Part shown: positions 20,646 through 31,649 of the stretch, piece after piece | Position numbering within the stretch: position 1 is the stretch's first letter | How the letters are laid out: the number at the start of each line of letters is the position of its first letter | NCBI GenBank assembly: GCA_036898135.1 | Contig: CM072511.1 | Location: forward strand, 75,564,840 to 75,628,839 | Direction of reading: 5' to 3' | Length of the DNA: 64,000 bases | Source of the DNA: Oncomelania hupensis | Lineage: Eukaryota > Mollusca > Gastropoda > Littorinimorpha > Pomatiopsidae | Made by a program: the position numbers and the translations under genes | Notes under the pieces: model-generated | Database searches by the model: none | Told to the model about the DNA's origin: nothing | Seen by the model: the letters and a program-made list of their open reading frames with translations, nothing else

Positions 20646-20698
20646 GGTGTAATTGTATCCGACTAAAATAAAATATATGAAACAAAAACTGTTCAATT

Positions 20699-20846
20699 GG
20701 TGTTGGCATGTCGTAGCTAAGAAGTGACTCCTAGTCACGAGCTAAGAAGTGACTTCTAGTCACGATTGATGTTGGCATGTCGTAGCTAAGAAGTGACTCC
20801 TAGTCACGAGCTAAGAAGTGACTTCTAGTCACGATATGCCAACACC
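20699..20846. repeat. Nested palindrome array in MULE subterminal region
   Basis: Four copies of AGCTAAGAAGTGACTYCTAG, each containing the hairpin GTGACT-YCT-AGTCAC, are arranged as two pairs. The whole is enclosed by the inverted repeat GGTGTTGGCAT (20699-20709) and ATGCCAACACC (20836-20846). Confidence 0.9.
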
Positions 20847-21715
20847 AAGTGACCAGTTTTTATTAATTTGAATGAGAACTTATAAACAAGGATTGTCATT
20901 CTTTTGTTAAGTTGAAAAGAAAATGGACAGACACGTTACTTGGCAATTTTCTGAAAAAGGCAAAACTAAAGCCTGCTACGAAGGTTTCGTTTACAACAAA
21001 AAGGAAACCAGCAAGAATGACCCCACGGTTGATTTTTTTTTAATGTGAACGAAAGCGAAAACACTACTGTTCCGGGCGACTCCACCTCCGTGGAAATACA
21101 GTATTGAAGCTCTCCGACCACAACCATGTCCCAGACACGTGTCACCAGAATGTTCTGAAGGTAGTCGATGCCATCAAATGACAAGCATCTACAACGGAAG
21201 AAGCCACGATGACAATCATTGCCAGTCAGTGTACAGGCGTTTCAGAAATCACAGCAGCTCGTTTGCCAACAGAAAGGACACTAAAGAGATAAATACAGAG
21301 AACGCGAAACCGCAATGGTCGGGTCCCACCACTGCCTGCAAGTCTGCAGGAACTGACTATTCCTGATGATTACAAGATCTTTGACGATGGAGAGCTCTTT
21401 CTATTGCACGATTCTGGACCTGGCCCTCAGCGTATTCTGATTTTTTCAACTCACGAGAATCTTAGATTATTGTCGGAAAGTCAACACTGGTTTGCCGATG
21501 GCACATTTAAAGTCACGCCCTCTTTATTCCATCAGTTGTACACAATACACTGCTGCTGCCATGGAGTCATGCTGCCTCTGGTGTTTGCACTGCTGCCTGG
21601 GAAAGCAACGACAATTTATCGTAGTGTTCTACAGGTACACACACTCTCTTTCTATATATTTGTAGTTTCTATATCTTCGTAGTTTAGTAACATGTATAGC
21701 CATACAATGTATTTA

Positions 21716-22040
21716 TGTATTTATAACAAATGATTTATATAGCGCACATATCTCGTAGTACGTGGCGATTCAAGGCGCCTTTCATACTTGCAGCCTGCTG
21801 GCGCACACACTCAGTCACTCATTCAGTCAGTCACACACACACACACACTGTCTCTCTCACATGGTCACACACACACACACACACACACATTCCCAAACTC
21901 CTAACCCACCCCACTATACACTGAAACAACCATCAGACTGATAGCAATAGTAAGATGGCCAGTGCTCAGTCAATTTTTATGTCCGGGCCACCCGGGAATC
22001 GAACCTGCAACCTTTATAACACGAGCTCGTTAAATGTCTG
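21716..22040 (-). repeat. tRNA-type SINE inside the MULE intron
   Basis: The - strand carries a B-box-like GGTTCGATTCCCGGG (around 21990-22010). The far end, ATAGCGCACATATC, is the reverse of a GCGCTATATAA-type SINE tail. The middle holds (CA)n runs at 21830-21890. Confidence 0.6.
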
Positions 22041-22797
22041 TAGCTTGTTATCGCATTTAAAACTGTTAGTGACGCGTATTGGTGTTTAGACACAATGTTA
22101 ATGTGTTAATCTTGTTTTAATTCGTGTTGTCTGTTATTTCGTGTGTGCAGGCTCTCCGGGAGCTGCAGCCGAACCTTGCGCCAGCAACTTTGATGTGTGA
22201 CTTTGAAAATGCTGCCATCCGTGCTTTTGAACAGGAGTTCCCTGGGCTTGTAGTGACAGGCTGCTTCTTTCACCTGGGTCAGTGCTGCTGGAGGAAGTGT
22301 CAGCAGCTTGGATTAGCCACCATCTATGCTGAAGAAAACGGTCTGTTTGCATCGTGGTTGCGGTGCCTTCCTGCGCTTGCATTTGTTCCTACTGGCCAAG
22401 TGGTTGGAGCATTTGAACGTCTAACAGAAACCCCGGATTTCGTCACATGCATGGCAGAGAAGGGTGGTGAAGCATTTGTTGACTATTTCGAAGACACCTG
22501 GATTGGGAGGCCACCAAGACGGCAAGGAGCTGAACGCCGTTCTCCCATGTTTTCCATCAAACTGTGGAACCAGTACGAACGCACCATGTCAGACATGCCA
22601 CGGCAGGGGTGGGAATTGTCCGCCATTTGGCGGATTTCCGCCATAAAAAAAATCCCATCCGCCAAAAACAATAATGCTTCCGCCAAAAAAATTTTTTAAA
22701 AAATAAAAAATTTACACTATTGCGGTGTTTAGACACAGCGCAACAGAAGTCTCACCAGAAGTGAGAGGTCGAGGTCGTTGTACTTAATCACCGCCAT

Positions 22798-23025
22798 CAT
22801 GTCTTTAAAGGCTATGATTGTACAGCGTGGTGAAACTTTTCAAGAAGGTTTTGGCGTCAAAAACAAATGGAGGTGGGATTGGTTGGAGTACGAAGTCAAT
22901 GATGATCGGCTCAGCCTATTTATTCGCAAGCTGAAGAAGCCAGGCACAGCATACTGCAGTTTGTGCGAGTGTGATATCAACTACAGTGCACGTGGGAGGT
23001 CAGCTCTCGAAATTCACTTCCAGTC
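22798..23025 (+). pseudogene. hAT5-like transposase zinc-finger fragment
   Basis: Encodes KWRWDWLEYEVNDDRLSLFI, then CSLCECDINYSARGRSALEI and HF, a C-x2-C...H zinc-binding layout like the BED-type finger at the start of hAT transposases. The frame then runs into a (CT)n tract and the catalytic domain is absent. Confidence 0.6.
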
Positions 23026-23029
23026 TCTC

Positions 23030-23080
<51 letters not shown>

Positions 23081-23085
23081 TCCCT

Positions 23086-23152
<67 letters not shown>
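23025..23152. repeat. (CT)n microsatellite
   Basis: About 125 bp of CT dinucleotides with a CCCTCT variant block, inside the hAT5-like remnant. It creates artificial Ser/Leu ORFs. Confidence 0.97.
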
Positions 23153-23154
<2 letters not shown>

Positions 23155-23999
23155 TCACTGTACATGTATACAGTTATATACAAAAATCCTTTTTGAATTT
23201 ATGTTATTTTCTTTATGCAATGTGTCTGTTAGTTGTACATTGTTTATCAGCACTACATCACAGCATTATATTCTTTGGTCATTCAAACAAAAAGCACAAG
23301 AAAAAAAGACAAAAAAATAATGTTTTTCATACTTCAAAACTACTTACATTTTGCAATCAGAATGCGCCAGATTGCACAGATTTTGTTCTTGATTTTGATA
23401 ATTTTCCGGGGGGGCATGCCCCCGGACCCCCCTAGTTTCCTTTATTTTTCAATTCAGCAATTCCCACACCTGCACGGACAAACAACAGCATAGAGGCATG
23501 GCACAACAGGATGCAGTCACTTGTGGAAGCGTATTTCCCTCATGTATTCCAATTCATCGACAGCATCAAGAAAGAACAGCTGCTAAACAAGAACAGAATC
23601 ACTCAGATCCTGAGTGGTCAGCCTCCACCACCCAAAAGAAAGAAGCATGTTAAACTTGATGACAGAATCAAAACAGTTGTTCGAGGTCAGCAGGGTATGG
23701 ACACCGTTGATGTACTGAAGAGCATTGCTCATTGTTACAATCTGTAAACGACTTCTATTGCAGAGTCAAAATGCAGAGAGAGAAGGAGAGAGAGAATTTT
23801 ATTCAATTTTTAACATTGTGAATTTCATGTATACTCTCTTCTCGTCATACTCATAGATGTTAATTTAGAGAAAGAGAGAGAGAGTAAGAGAGTGAGAGAT
23901 ACAGAGAGAGATTTAATTCGTTTTAATGTCAAATGTCTGAATTAAATGCAATTTTCCTCATTGGCACAATTCCAAGAATTTGTTTTAAAATTTATTTGT

Positions 24000-24219
24000 C
24001 TTCAGTGCAGGCCTGAAAATGGCGACTAATTTAGTCGCCATGGCTAGTGAAAAAAAAAATTGGCGACTAAAAAAAAAACTTTAGTCGCCAAATGCGAGTG
24101 CGCTAAAATGAACTTTTTTTAGTTTGGCTAGTAAAATTTTTAGTTTGGCTAGTAAAATTTTTAAGTTACTAGCCAAAGGCTAGTAGGACATTTTTTTCAT
24201 TTTCAGGGCTGCTTCAGTG
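24000..24219. mobile_element. hAT MITE (24008-24211), 8-bp target duplication
   Basis: Inverted ends CAGGCCTGAAAATG and CATTTTCAGGGCTG are flanked by CTTCAGTG at 24000-24007 and 24212-24219. It is 204 bp and non-coding. Inside are repeated TTTAGTCGCCA and TTGGCTAGTAAAA motifs. It sits in the MULE 3' region. Confidence 0.93.
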
Positions 24220-24283
24220 GTAACATTATTCATTCATCTATATTATTTGGCCACAATTTTAACAATTAGAAAAAAAAGAATAA

Positions 24284-24458
24284 GTGTTCAAGGAGCAAAA
24301 GGTCAAGGAGCAATTTTGCAAGGAGAAATACGTTAAGGAGCAATTTTGTAAGGAGCAATTAGTCAATGAGCAAATGTCCCAAGGAGCAATTGTTAAGGGG
24401 CTATTGTCAAGGAGCAATTGTCGGGGAGCGTTTGTCAAGGAGCAACTGTCATGGATCC
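24284..24458 (-). repeat. MULE right terminal inverted repeat (tandem array)
   Basis: Units of AAGGAGCAATTGTC, the reverse complement of the left array, ending GGAGCAACTGTCATGGATCC next to the 9-bp duplication. Confidence 0.9.
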
Positions 24459-24570
24459 GTTTGTGGTCTGTTGGGTCAGTTTGGGGATATTGGAAGCTTC
24501 CAAGTTGTGGTCCTGATTCATCTCTTTGCAGTCCAATGGACCCTATAAACAGTGACTAACTAAACTAAAC

Positions 24571-25060
24571 TGAAGGTCAAGGTCATCCCAATGTTTTGGG
24601 TTGTTTTTTTAGCATACTTTTGCTGTAGTTTATTTGATCGTACATGAGTATATTAGTAGCCGGATGTCAAGGTCAGATTGAGAGCATAAAAAGATCAAAA
24701 TCGGTAATACTTTGCATTTTAAAGCCACCTTTTCATTTTGTTTTTTTCTGGGCACGGATTTTATTGTTAAATATTGCAAGTTCCATAATTAAGCATGTGA
24801 TTCAGATGGGGTTAACCCTAGCCTTGGTGATATTCTGACTCTGCTTTATCCTAAATAAGCATTCATAGAATGTTAGTCCACTATCTGAACTATGTGTAAG
24901 CAAAAAAATTATAACGGGATCAGCCAATTTTTAGGTACAGTGCATATCTGTTTTTTTAAATAGTGAAACAATGACCTTGACTTTGGAAAAAGTGCAAATA
25001 CGAATGATCCAACATGCTTAGCAGTAAAATTAAAGGTATTGTGTGAGAGAGTTTTTATAT
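24571..25060 (+). repeat. AGGTCA-type dispersed repeat, copy B (right part)
   Basis: Continues copy B after the nest: AAGGTCAAGGTCATCCCAA, GTAGTTTATTTGATCGTACA, ATCAAAATCGGTAATACTTT, ATATTGCAAGTTCCATAA. The same series is seen at 44580-44800. Confidence 0.65.
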
Positions 25061-26850
25061 GTGAGTGTATTCAATTACTGTAGTGTATTTGTGTGTAGTT
25101 GAGAAAGAGAATGAAAGCAAGAAGACAAAGTAATTAATAGTTCAGTTGTGAACTTTAAACATAGCATGATCATATTATATTGAAATTGTTTATTTAGTGA
25201 TATAATGTTTAATTTTATAAATTTTTCATCTATTGAAAGAGTTGTGTAGTTAGAAATCAATTTTATTGCCTGACAATGCAGTCAGTTTATCTCTTTTATT
25301 TGATTATAACAAGCACCACTCCACACAGTGGAATCATATTTTATATGTGTCCATGGAAGAAATCTTTCCTAGCATATTCATGGACAAAAATTCGTAGTTT
25401 TGAAAGCAAACAAATATTTTGACAAAGATTATTTATTTGATTAATGTGTTTCAGAAATGTTGACGACAGTTGTAATAGCTTGGAGATAAACAGATAGTAT
25501 TGAACAAAACCAGATGTTAATTTATCAGCCCTCTAATGGAATGTTCGCAGTTATTAAATTAACCTTCTTGAGAAGTGCACTACTGTTAGTATCATGCAAA
25601 ACTTGCTATAAAGAATGTAACAGCCCACTTAGACTGCTATGACTCTCTTAGTGCTACTCTGCATCTCGCCTTTGATTCTCGGTTGAGACGTAGAAGCGCA
25701 TAACACGTAAAAGATATTGTCCAAAAGGCCGGACAAGAGAACAAGGACGTCCAAGAAAAGATTTACGTACTCGCGAGAACGAGATGATTGGTCGGAGATG
25801 ACATAGATTCAGCAATATCCTCCATACACTCCGGGATAAACGAGCAGTCACACTCGAAGCGTAGTACCTTGAGGGTCAAGGAGCAGACTGGAGTGAAAAG
25901 CCTCAGCCATAACCAAGGTAGTGATAGTCTAGAGACAGCTTCGCGGTTCCCAGATGCTAGAAGTAAGTTAACCCTAGTAGTTTTTTAGTACTTGTATGTT
26001 TACATATTATATTGATGCCATGTATTATTATGTTCATGTTATATGTATTAACAGAAACCGATTATTGTATCTGATATGTTACACCTATTATTCGACATAG
26101 ATTCGCCTTAAGAATCAGATATCATAGTGTGCTTATGAAAAACTCGGCAGGTGTCACACCATAGCGGTATATCGGAATGGAATATTGTAGCCAGAGTTCT
26201 GTCCAGCTCAGCTCTGGGACAGTCTGTGGAGTCAAAGCCCGAATACTTGCTCCCATGGAAAGAAGGAGATCGACCAGAATCTACCTCACCTGTCCGGCCC
26301 CGTAGCAACAAGACTCGCCCGATCATCCTGTGAGTGACCAGACTCCCTCAGAGTGACCACCCGAAGCCGAGAGCTAAGTTTCCTCCCAACTGCAGGTAAT
26401 TTCAAAACCACTCGGAACACTATTAGACTACCAGAAATTATATATATACTGTAGCCTATGATGAAGAAGTCTTGCTAAAGAACTTTAGCAGCACACTGGA
26501 CAGCTTATAATTATTAATTATATTTAATTAAAGTTTTAGAAGTTGGGTTGAATAAATAAAAGTTGAAATCACATAAATACGACTGGTGTCAATTCTATTT
26601 GTATTGTTGTGTGTCCACTAGCTCTTCTTCTCTTGAGACCAATTAAGCTAGTCACCTGACTAGCAACAATCAATTCTTATTTGATCCATTGATACTTTAA
26701 AACCTGATAACAAATATAAATTATTATGTAACCCAAGCACCGTGATTTAGTCTCTCACATCGCTTAGAAATCTTGGTAAAGACATCTTAGAGATAGCTAA
26801 ATGCCTCATCTATATAACTCTTAATCCAATTTGAAGGTAATCGTATCTTC
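25061..26850. other. Intron sequence with one unexplained GC-richer block
   Basis: 25061-25610 shows nothing. 25617-25960 and 26100-26390 are GC-richer, have no stop-free frame beyond about 65 codons, and are separated by sequence with GTAAGT and AACAG ends like a small intron. It could be a solo LTR or non-coding exons; I cannot identify it. Confidence 0.3.
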
Positions 26851-26854
26851 TCGG

Positions 26855-27045
26855 CAGCAGGGATAGCTCAGTCGTCAGAGCGCTCGACTTGTGTACGCGC
26901 GTCTCGGGCGACGTGGGTTCGAATCCTGACTTCAGCAAACTATTTTGTGATTGCTGGATAGTAGTGGCCAGCGCTTTGAGAAGCTCTCTGATCTTATAAG
27001 TGCGCTATATAAGAGTAATCTCTTTCTTTTTTCTTTCTTTCTCCA
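26855..27045 (+). repeat. tRNA-derived SINE
   Basis: The tRNA-like head has an A box (ATAGCTCAGTCGT) and a perfect B box (GGGTTCGAATCC), followed by GCGCTTTGAGAAGC, GTGCGCTATATAAGAGTAA and a T-rich (TTTC)n tail. It is not a tRNA gene: the head continues directly into the SINE body. Confidence 0.8.
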
Positions 27046-27850
27046 GAATAATATCACATTCTGAATGACCAGTAATTCCAAGTACACGATAATCTGTTAC
27101 TTGGTTGACATAATTGTTTTCTGTTGTAATATTTAATTGATGTTTTTGTCATTTTGTGATTTGTTGTGGACTTTTTTTTTAGGATGAAGGACCATTTGAT
27201 TTGTTGGACACCAGTGTATCACATCATTTAAAGTATTTTGTAAAGATGTTTGTATGGACGTGCATGTCTTTCCAAGAACAATGAAATGTACAGTCATATG
27301 CAAACAAAACAGAGTACATTATTAACATTACTTCGTATGAACTGCAACAATGGATAAACTGCCTAGCCAAGGTGACATAAAAAAGAATGCCTCATAAACA
27401 ATATCAAGGTGTTAATAAGGCAAACAAACCAATATTAATTTTTAAAAATCATTCAAATTTTGAATTACATATTTTCTGGTATAATTTCAGGGGTGGGGTG
27501 AGGTTTCACATTTGTGGACTATATGTTCAAACACATTGCAATGTTGACACAGGAACATGATCAGAGCCTTCTGCTTTCCCTTCTTTTGTTAATTATTTCA
27601 CACATTTTGTAAATGTGATCCTCATCTAGGAAATTTATGTATTTTTAAACAGCGCTTTTCCAGCTCGAGAGCGTTTATGACCTGCTAACTCAAGCCATGC
27701 TCCCTTAGGTGCATCCAAGAAAAAAGGAACAGCTTGCTGGGTGTATTTGTGTACCTGGGGCATCCATAAAGAACATGAGCAGCAGGATCGTCCATGCAAT
27801 GGAGTGCATGCATGCACAGACTTGGTTTATACTGTCATCCAAAAGAGGGC

Positions 27851-28431
27851 CCCTCCCACCTCCCATCCCCCTCATGGAGGTGCCGGGTGTTTGTATGGTA
27901 TCCCCGCTTTGTGGAAATTTAGTGCTTGAAATTCCCACTGTTGCTGTCCTTTTCCTTTGTTCTTTCTCGTTCCTACTCTGTTCTATAAATCTATCTTCTT
28001 CGCTAGACCCCTCCCTTTTTTCTTGGAAACTTTCCCAAAACTGATTTGTATATGATATCTGTTGGGTCAGCTTGGGGATATTGGACGCTTTCTGCCAAAT
28101 GGTCATTAGTGCTTTATATTATTATTTAGCATTTATGTAGGCATTTTATATGAATGTGTTTTGTTACTATTTTATAATGATGTTTATATTCTATTTTGTT
28201 TTTATGTAATCAGGGCTTTGATAAATTAGAGTACAGCCTCAGCATCCCTTGCATAGGATGCCTTTATTGTAAAGTGACCGGCTGGTGGAGTGCCTTGAGT
28301 GTTACCATTAGGGTTGTTTCAGCAGATCTTTTATATGGATCAAGGGTGAGTCCTCTTTCAACCAAGTTGTGGTCCTGATTCGGCTCTTTGCAGTCTGCTG
28401 GACCCTATAAACAATAACTAACTAACTAAGT
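27851..28431 (+). mobile_element. Short retroposon, copy 3
   Basis: Contains GTATCCCCGCTTTGTGGAAA, CTTCTTCGCTAGACCCCT, GGGCTTTGATAAATTAGAGT and ends ACAATAACTAACTAACTAAG. It is flanked by AGAGGGC (27844-27850 and 28432-28438). Confidence 0.8.
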
Positions 28432-28617
28432 AGAGGGCGCCTGCTTGTGCATCAAGGTTATGTTGTTGTTTTTTCAGCACTCCAGGACGTCAACCGGCTT
28501 CAAACCACTATTATACAAATTAAATATGAAGATTTGTTGAATCTTAATTAATTTGATTTAGTTTCTTATTTATATTTTTCATTGAGTATTCAGAGTTTTT
28601 ACTTTTTTATTTTTCAG

Positions 28618-28781
28618 AATGCTCTAGATCATCGAGAGTTCCTGCTGAAACACTACCTCTGTCAGATCCAATCTCTGCCACACGTGTCTTGTGTGGTGCT
28701 CTTATTTTACCAACTATCGCCACTATTGTTGGTAAACTGATCTTTGGCTCGGTACAGTCAAACTTCCAGAGAACTCTGCTG
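28618..28781 (+). CDS. MARCHF5: MARCHF5 exon: third transmembrane segment
   Basis: Acceptor TTTTTCAG ends at 28617 and donor GTAATT starts at 28782. The first two bases complete the codon split by the previous exon, giving E-C-S-R. The peptide then reads RVPAETLPLSDPISATRVLC, GALILPTIATIVGKLIFGS and NFQRTLL, closely matching vertebrate MARCHF5. GALILPTIATIVGKLIFG is membrane span 3. The N-terminal residues around the splice site are the least conserved part, as between vertebrates and invertebrates generally. Confidence 0.96.
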
Positions 28782-29660
28782 GTAATTTGTTTCATATTTT
28801 GAGTCCTAAGAATAGCTGCATCAATCTCCTTTTTTTTCCTTCAGATTTGTTTGCTATATTATGAAAGATCAGTGATAACATTACAAATATAATTTCAAAA
28901 CCATCCCATTCTTTGTCTTAAGTGTAACAATTTCTTTGCAGAGGGTAACGTTTTTTGGAGTTCCTTGACATTCCACTATACAGAATCCCTCATAGTTGTC
29001 AGAAGCTTTTGTCAATTCAAATAAGAATGGTTGGTTGGTTGTTTTATTGTCTTAATATGCAAATAAGAATGCTCCAGTACCGATTCTAGATATTGTTACT
29101 CTTGTATTTTAGAGGATGTGGGACATCTGAACAAATGAATGTGCTACACAGTTGGACAAATGAATGTGGTTTACCTGTGGGACATAATTTGTCATAATAC
29201 CCCTAACTGCACCAGTTCTATAAAAAAAAATAGCCCCAAAATATAGTTTAAAAAATTAGAAGTCACATGATCTGCTTGATGTCGGGCGGATGTTTGTGGC
29301 ACTAGCTGTCGACGTTTTGTTTTGAATTTTTTCTGATTGTTGGTTTTGGCAGTCGTCTTTTTGGTGTATTTTGCTTGATAAAGTTGTCTGTAGTGTATTT
29401 TTGTGGTTCTGTGGATATTCGTCGTTCCATCACTTCTTTTTTTTGCTGTGAAGCCACTCGCCTTTCTTGGGGTGTAGCGACTGTGTAACCATCATGCCAT
29501 CATGCATCTGTATTGCCAGTATTTGTGCAAGAATTATCATTGCCACCCAAGAAAATAAGCCCTACAGTGTGCATGGGTTTGTGGAGGCTGTGAAAAGAAA
29601 TATGGTTATGGCTCTATAGCACAGAAACTCGGCTCATTTGTGGAGACTTTATCCCAACTT
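28782..29660. other. Intron sequence, nothing firm
   Basis: 29480-29640 has short Cys/His-rich peptides in + frames but no conserved domain that I can name. Confidence 0.4.
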
Positions 29661-31335
29661 TAGCAGGGTTCGCACGCTCCTTGAACCTCCTTGAATTTTT
29701 TATGTTTTGTTCAAGGCCCTTGAATCTCCTTGAAAAATAGCCAAATTGCCTCAGCTCCTTGAAATCTCCTTGAAATTTCAACCAGTGTATCTATTCATTG
29801 CTTGAGTGAACTAGAGATTTTAGTGTCAGGTTTTCCAAAAAAAAAAGCCATTGAAAAATAAAGGTTTATTAAACAAAAATTATAATATTTTTTGTCTTTT
29901 CAACTGTTCGACGATCGTAGCTTTTGTCGTCTGCTAATGATAAAGGAAGTAACCTTCACTTGACATTGTTCACTCGCTTGTTGTCGTGCACGCGCAGTTG
30001 TCAGTTTCCAAACATCCTTCGTTCTTCTGCGCATACTGAATGGTGTAACATAGGGATATTTGGATGGGTGCCTGTTTATAATAGTTAAGTGAATGCAAAA
30101 TATAATTCACTCCTAGATCAAAATAAAGTGTGTGTGCAAGTCTCTCTGTTAACTACCACAGCAACAAATTCACAGATTCTCACTAACACGGGCCAAACAC
30201 CAACACATATATACGTTCCACGCTCTCAATACTTTATATAAATAAACAAAATATTTTACAGCAATCTTTCACACCATCCTTTTACACTAATCTTTTTACA
30301 CTAATCTTTGATGCGTCATCGTTGTTTAACTGTCTGTGGAACTCAAAACGGCCGGCATTCGCATGTCCTGAGCCAAAATAAACACAAAACTCGTTACCTG
30401 TGCTAACGCAGGAAGTCTGTGCACAGGTAAGCTTGGTTGATCCGTTGGTGTTGTAGACAAGCAGATGGGTGGCGCGCCTGCCCTATCTGTTTGAGGTAGA
30501 AATGGTTCCTTGGTCAGGTGTGAGGGGTATGGCTGACCGCCGACGTTTCCTGAGTCGGCCTTTCTCCGTTGTCCAAGACAACGCCATGTGTCCAGGTGTA
30601 TGAAGCTAACACCGGCTTCCCGTAGGCAGCTACAACAATATATATTACACGTCAATGCTCTGGCTTTTATAATCATATTGTTCTTCTTCGTTTCATCCTC
30701 TCTCACCTCCCTTAGTTTCTTCACTTTTCCAATTCCGTTCCATATGTGATCGTTTCTTTCCTTCTCCCACAATGTTATCCATATCCAGGTATAATTATTT
30801 CATGAATGAAAACTACTATCAACATGCTCACACCTTCCATTTATATTACATTATCTACTGCTCTATAATTATAGCCCCATGTAATCAACAATATTATTAC
30901 ATCAACGAAAATTATATTCCATCTTAGTGGACAACTCACCACCTCTCAACACAATAAGTCCAATGCAAAAATATACCTCTCCAACATTTCACAATCATGA
31001 AAAACATTATGAATACTCTTTACAGCACAATAATCACATCCAATTTCAGAAAGAAAAACCACCAAACCTATGCTCCTTGGTAAGTTCTCAATGTTTTCTA
31101 CCTCTTCAATATTCACAAAAATCTTTTCTTTTTTCTCTATCTTTTTTTTTCCTGGCCTGACAAACTGACTCTACAACCTCACACCTTAGAACACAACACT
31201 CGAGTGACTACAATTTCCCTTCCTGCTAGCTATTCATTATTCCATTGGTTCCACAATTTCGGCCAATGAAAATAATAACATACAATATATTTATTCAAAA
31301 AATTAACTCACATTCTAAAAATAGACATATTTATT
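29661..31335. other. Unassigned repeat-like DNA
   Basis: CAGGGTTCGCACGCTCCTTG at 29664 looks like a hAT terminus, followed by CTCCTTGAA repeats, but no matching right end was found. A - strand frame of 148 codons (30326-30772) has no recognisable domain and a non-conserved look. The rest is AT-rich. Confidence 0.3.
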
Positions 31336-31633
31336 GGTAAAAAAAAGGTAAAGGTAGTCCCATAGCCTTGTGGCCGTAGGGGAGCGTGATGTTGGAGATC
31401 ACACTTATCTTGGGCCAGCGTAATGAGGGTGATGCCCAACTCTCTCCCTCGCTGCTTTACCTTCCCCACCCTCAAGAGAGTAGGTACTCAATCACAGTTG
31501 AGTCAACTGGGGGCGTTGTTGTTTGTCGCTTCACACCTTAGCGGTCACCCATCCAAGTGCTAACCGCACCGGACGGTGCTTCACTTTCGACACAGTAGCG
31601 AGTGCTCCAACCACTGCACTATCTGCTTGTCTA
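31336..31633 (-). repeat. 5S-rRNA-derived SINE, copy 1
   Basis: The - strand head contains CGGTTAGCACTTGGATGGGT and GACCGC, which match the 5S rRNA internal promoter (box C region GGTTAGTACTTGGATGGGAG). The body (GGTGGGGAAGGTAAAGCAGC, TGGCCCAAGATAAGTGTGAT) ends in a TACCTTTACC tail. Confidence 0.85.
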
Positions 31634-31649
31634 CAATTGAGAAACGAAA

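Larger units (their letters stand above)
22599..23477 (+). mobile_element. hAT5-like transposon remnant (22604-23472), 5-bp target duplication
   Basis: Terminal inverted repeats CAGGGGTGGGAATTG (22604) and CAATTCCCACACCTG (ending 23472) are flanked by CACGG on both sides. Removing the insert and one CACGG restores the MULE frame. A CAGGGGTGGG end is hAT-like. A 5-bp rather than 8-bp duplication points to the hAT5 group. Only a zinc-finger N-terminus remains. Confidence 0.85.
20923..23747 (+). pseudogene. FLYWCH-MULE transposase, interrupted
   Basis: ATG at 20923. A FLYWCH-type zinc finger follows (FVYNKK, CERKRKHYCSGRLHLRG, HNHVPD), with a frameshift in the T-run near 21040. Two nonsense codons come next (TGA near 21179, TAA near 21288), each explained by a single C-to-T change. 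The catalytic domain starts at about 21400: WFADGTFKVTPSLFHQLYTI, LPLVFALLPGK. A phase-0 intron (21635-22150, GT-AG) separates it from ALRELQPN, TLMCDFENAA and GCFFHLGQCCWRK. The exon is broken at 22604-23472 by a hAT5-like insert and resumes with TNNSIEAWHNRMQSLVEAYF through to HCYNL and a stop at 23747. It would cut and paste the MULE. This copy is dead. Confidence 0.9.
20456..24467 (+). mobile_element. MULE DNA transposon (element 20465-24458) with 9-bp target duplication
   Basis: GTTTGTGGT is duplicated at 20456-20464 and 24459-24467. The ends are long inverted repeats built from a 14-16-bp unit (GCTCCTTGACAATT). A FLYWCH/MULE transposase gene on the + strand lies inside. Nine-bp duplications are typical of MULEs. 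The element has itself been hit by a hAT5-like element, a hAT MITE and a SINE. Confidence 0.93.
20268..24570 (+). mobile_element. Short retroposon copies 1/2, split by a MULE
   Basis: 20268-20464 and 24459-24570 are two halves of one copy of the + strand retroposon family (see 33105-33793). They are joined at GTTTGTGGT and end in TGACTAACTAAACTAAAC. The flanks TGAAGGTCAAGATCATCC (20250-20267) and TGAAGGTCAAGGTCATCC (24571-24588) form an 18-bp target duplication with one mismatch. Confidence 0.8.

Noticed and set aside
22778..23435. Ser/Leu-rich and Arg/Glu-rich long ORFs
   Set aside because: Products of translating the (CT)n microsatellite.
20465..24458. Two arrays of short spaced repeats resembling CRISPR
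   Set aside because: The units are diverged and without unique spacers, the arrays are inverted copies of each other and they sit exactly at MULE ends beside a 9-bp target duplication in a eukaryotic genome.
25617..26081. Solo LTR bounded by TGTAACAG and TGTTACA
   Set aside because: The flanking bases (AAAGAA versus CCTATT) give no target duplication and no internal LTR signals were convincing.
26862..26940. Apparent tRNA gene
   Set aside because: A and B boxes are present, but the sequence runs straight into a SINE body with GCGCTATATAAGAG and a T-rich tail; no proper acceptor stem was seen.
30326..30772. 148-codon - strand ORF as a host gene
   Set aside because: No domain, no splice context and mixed composition inside repeat-like DNA.
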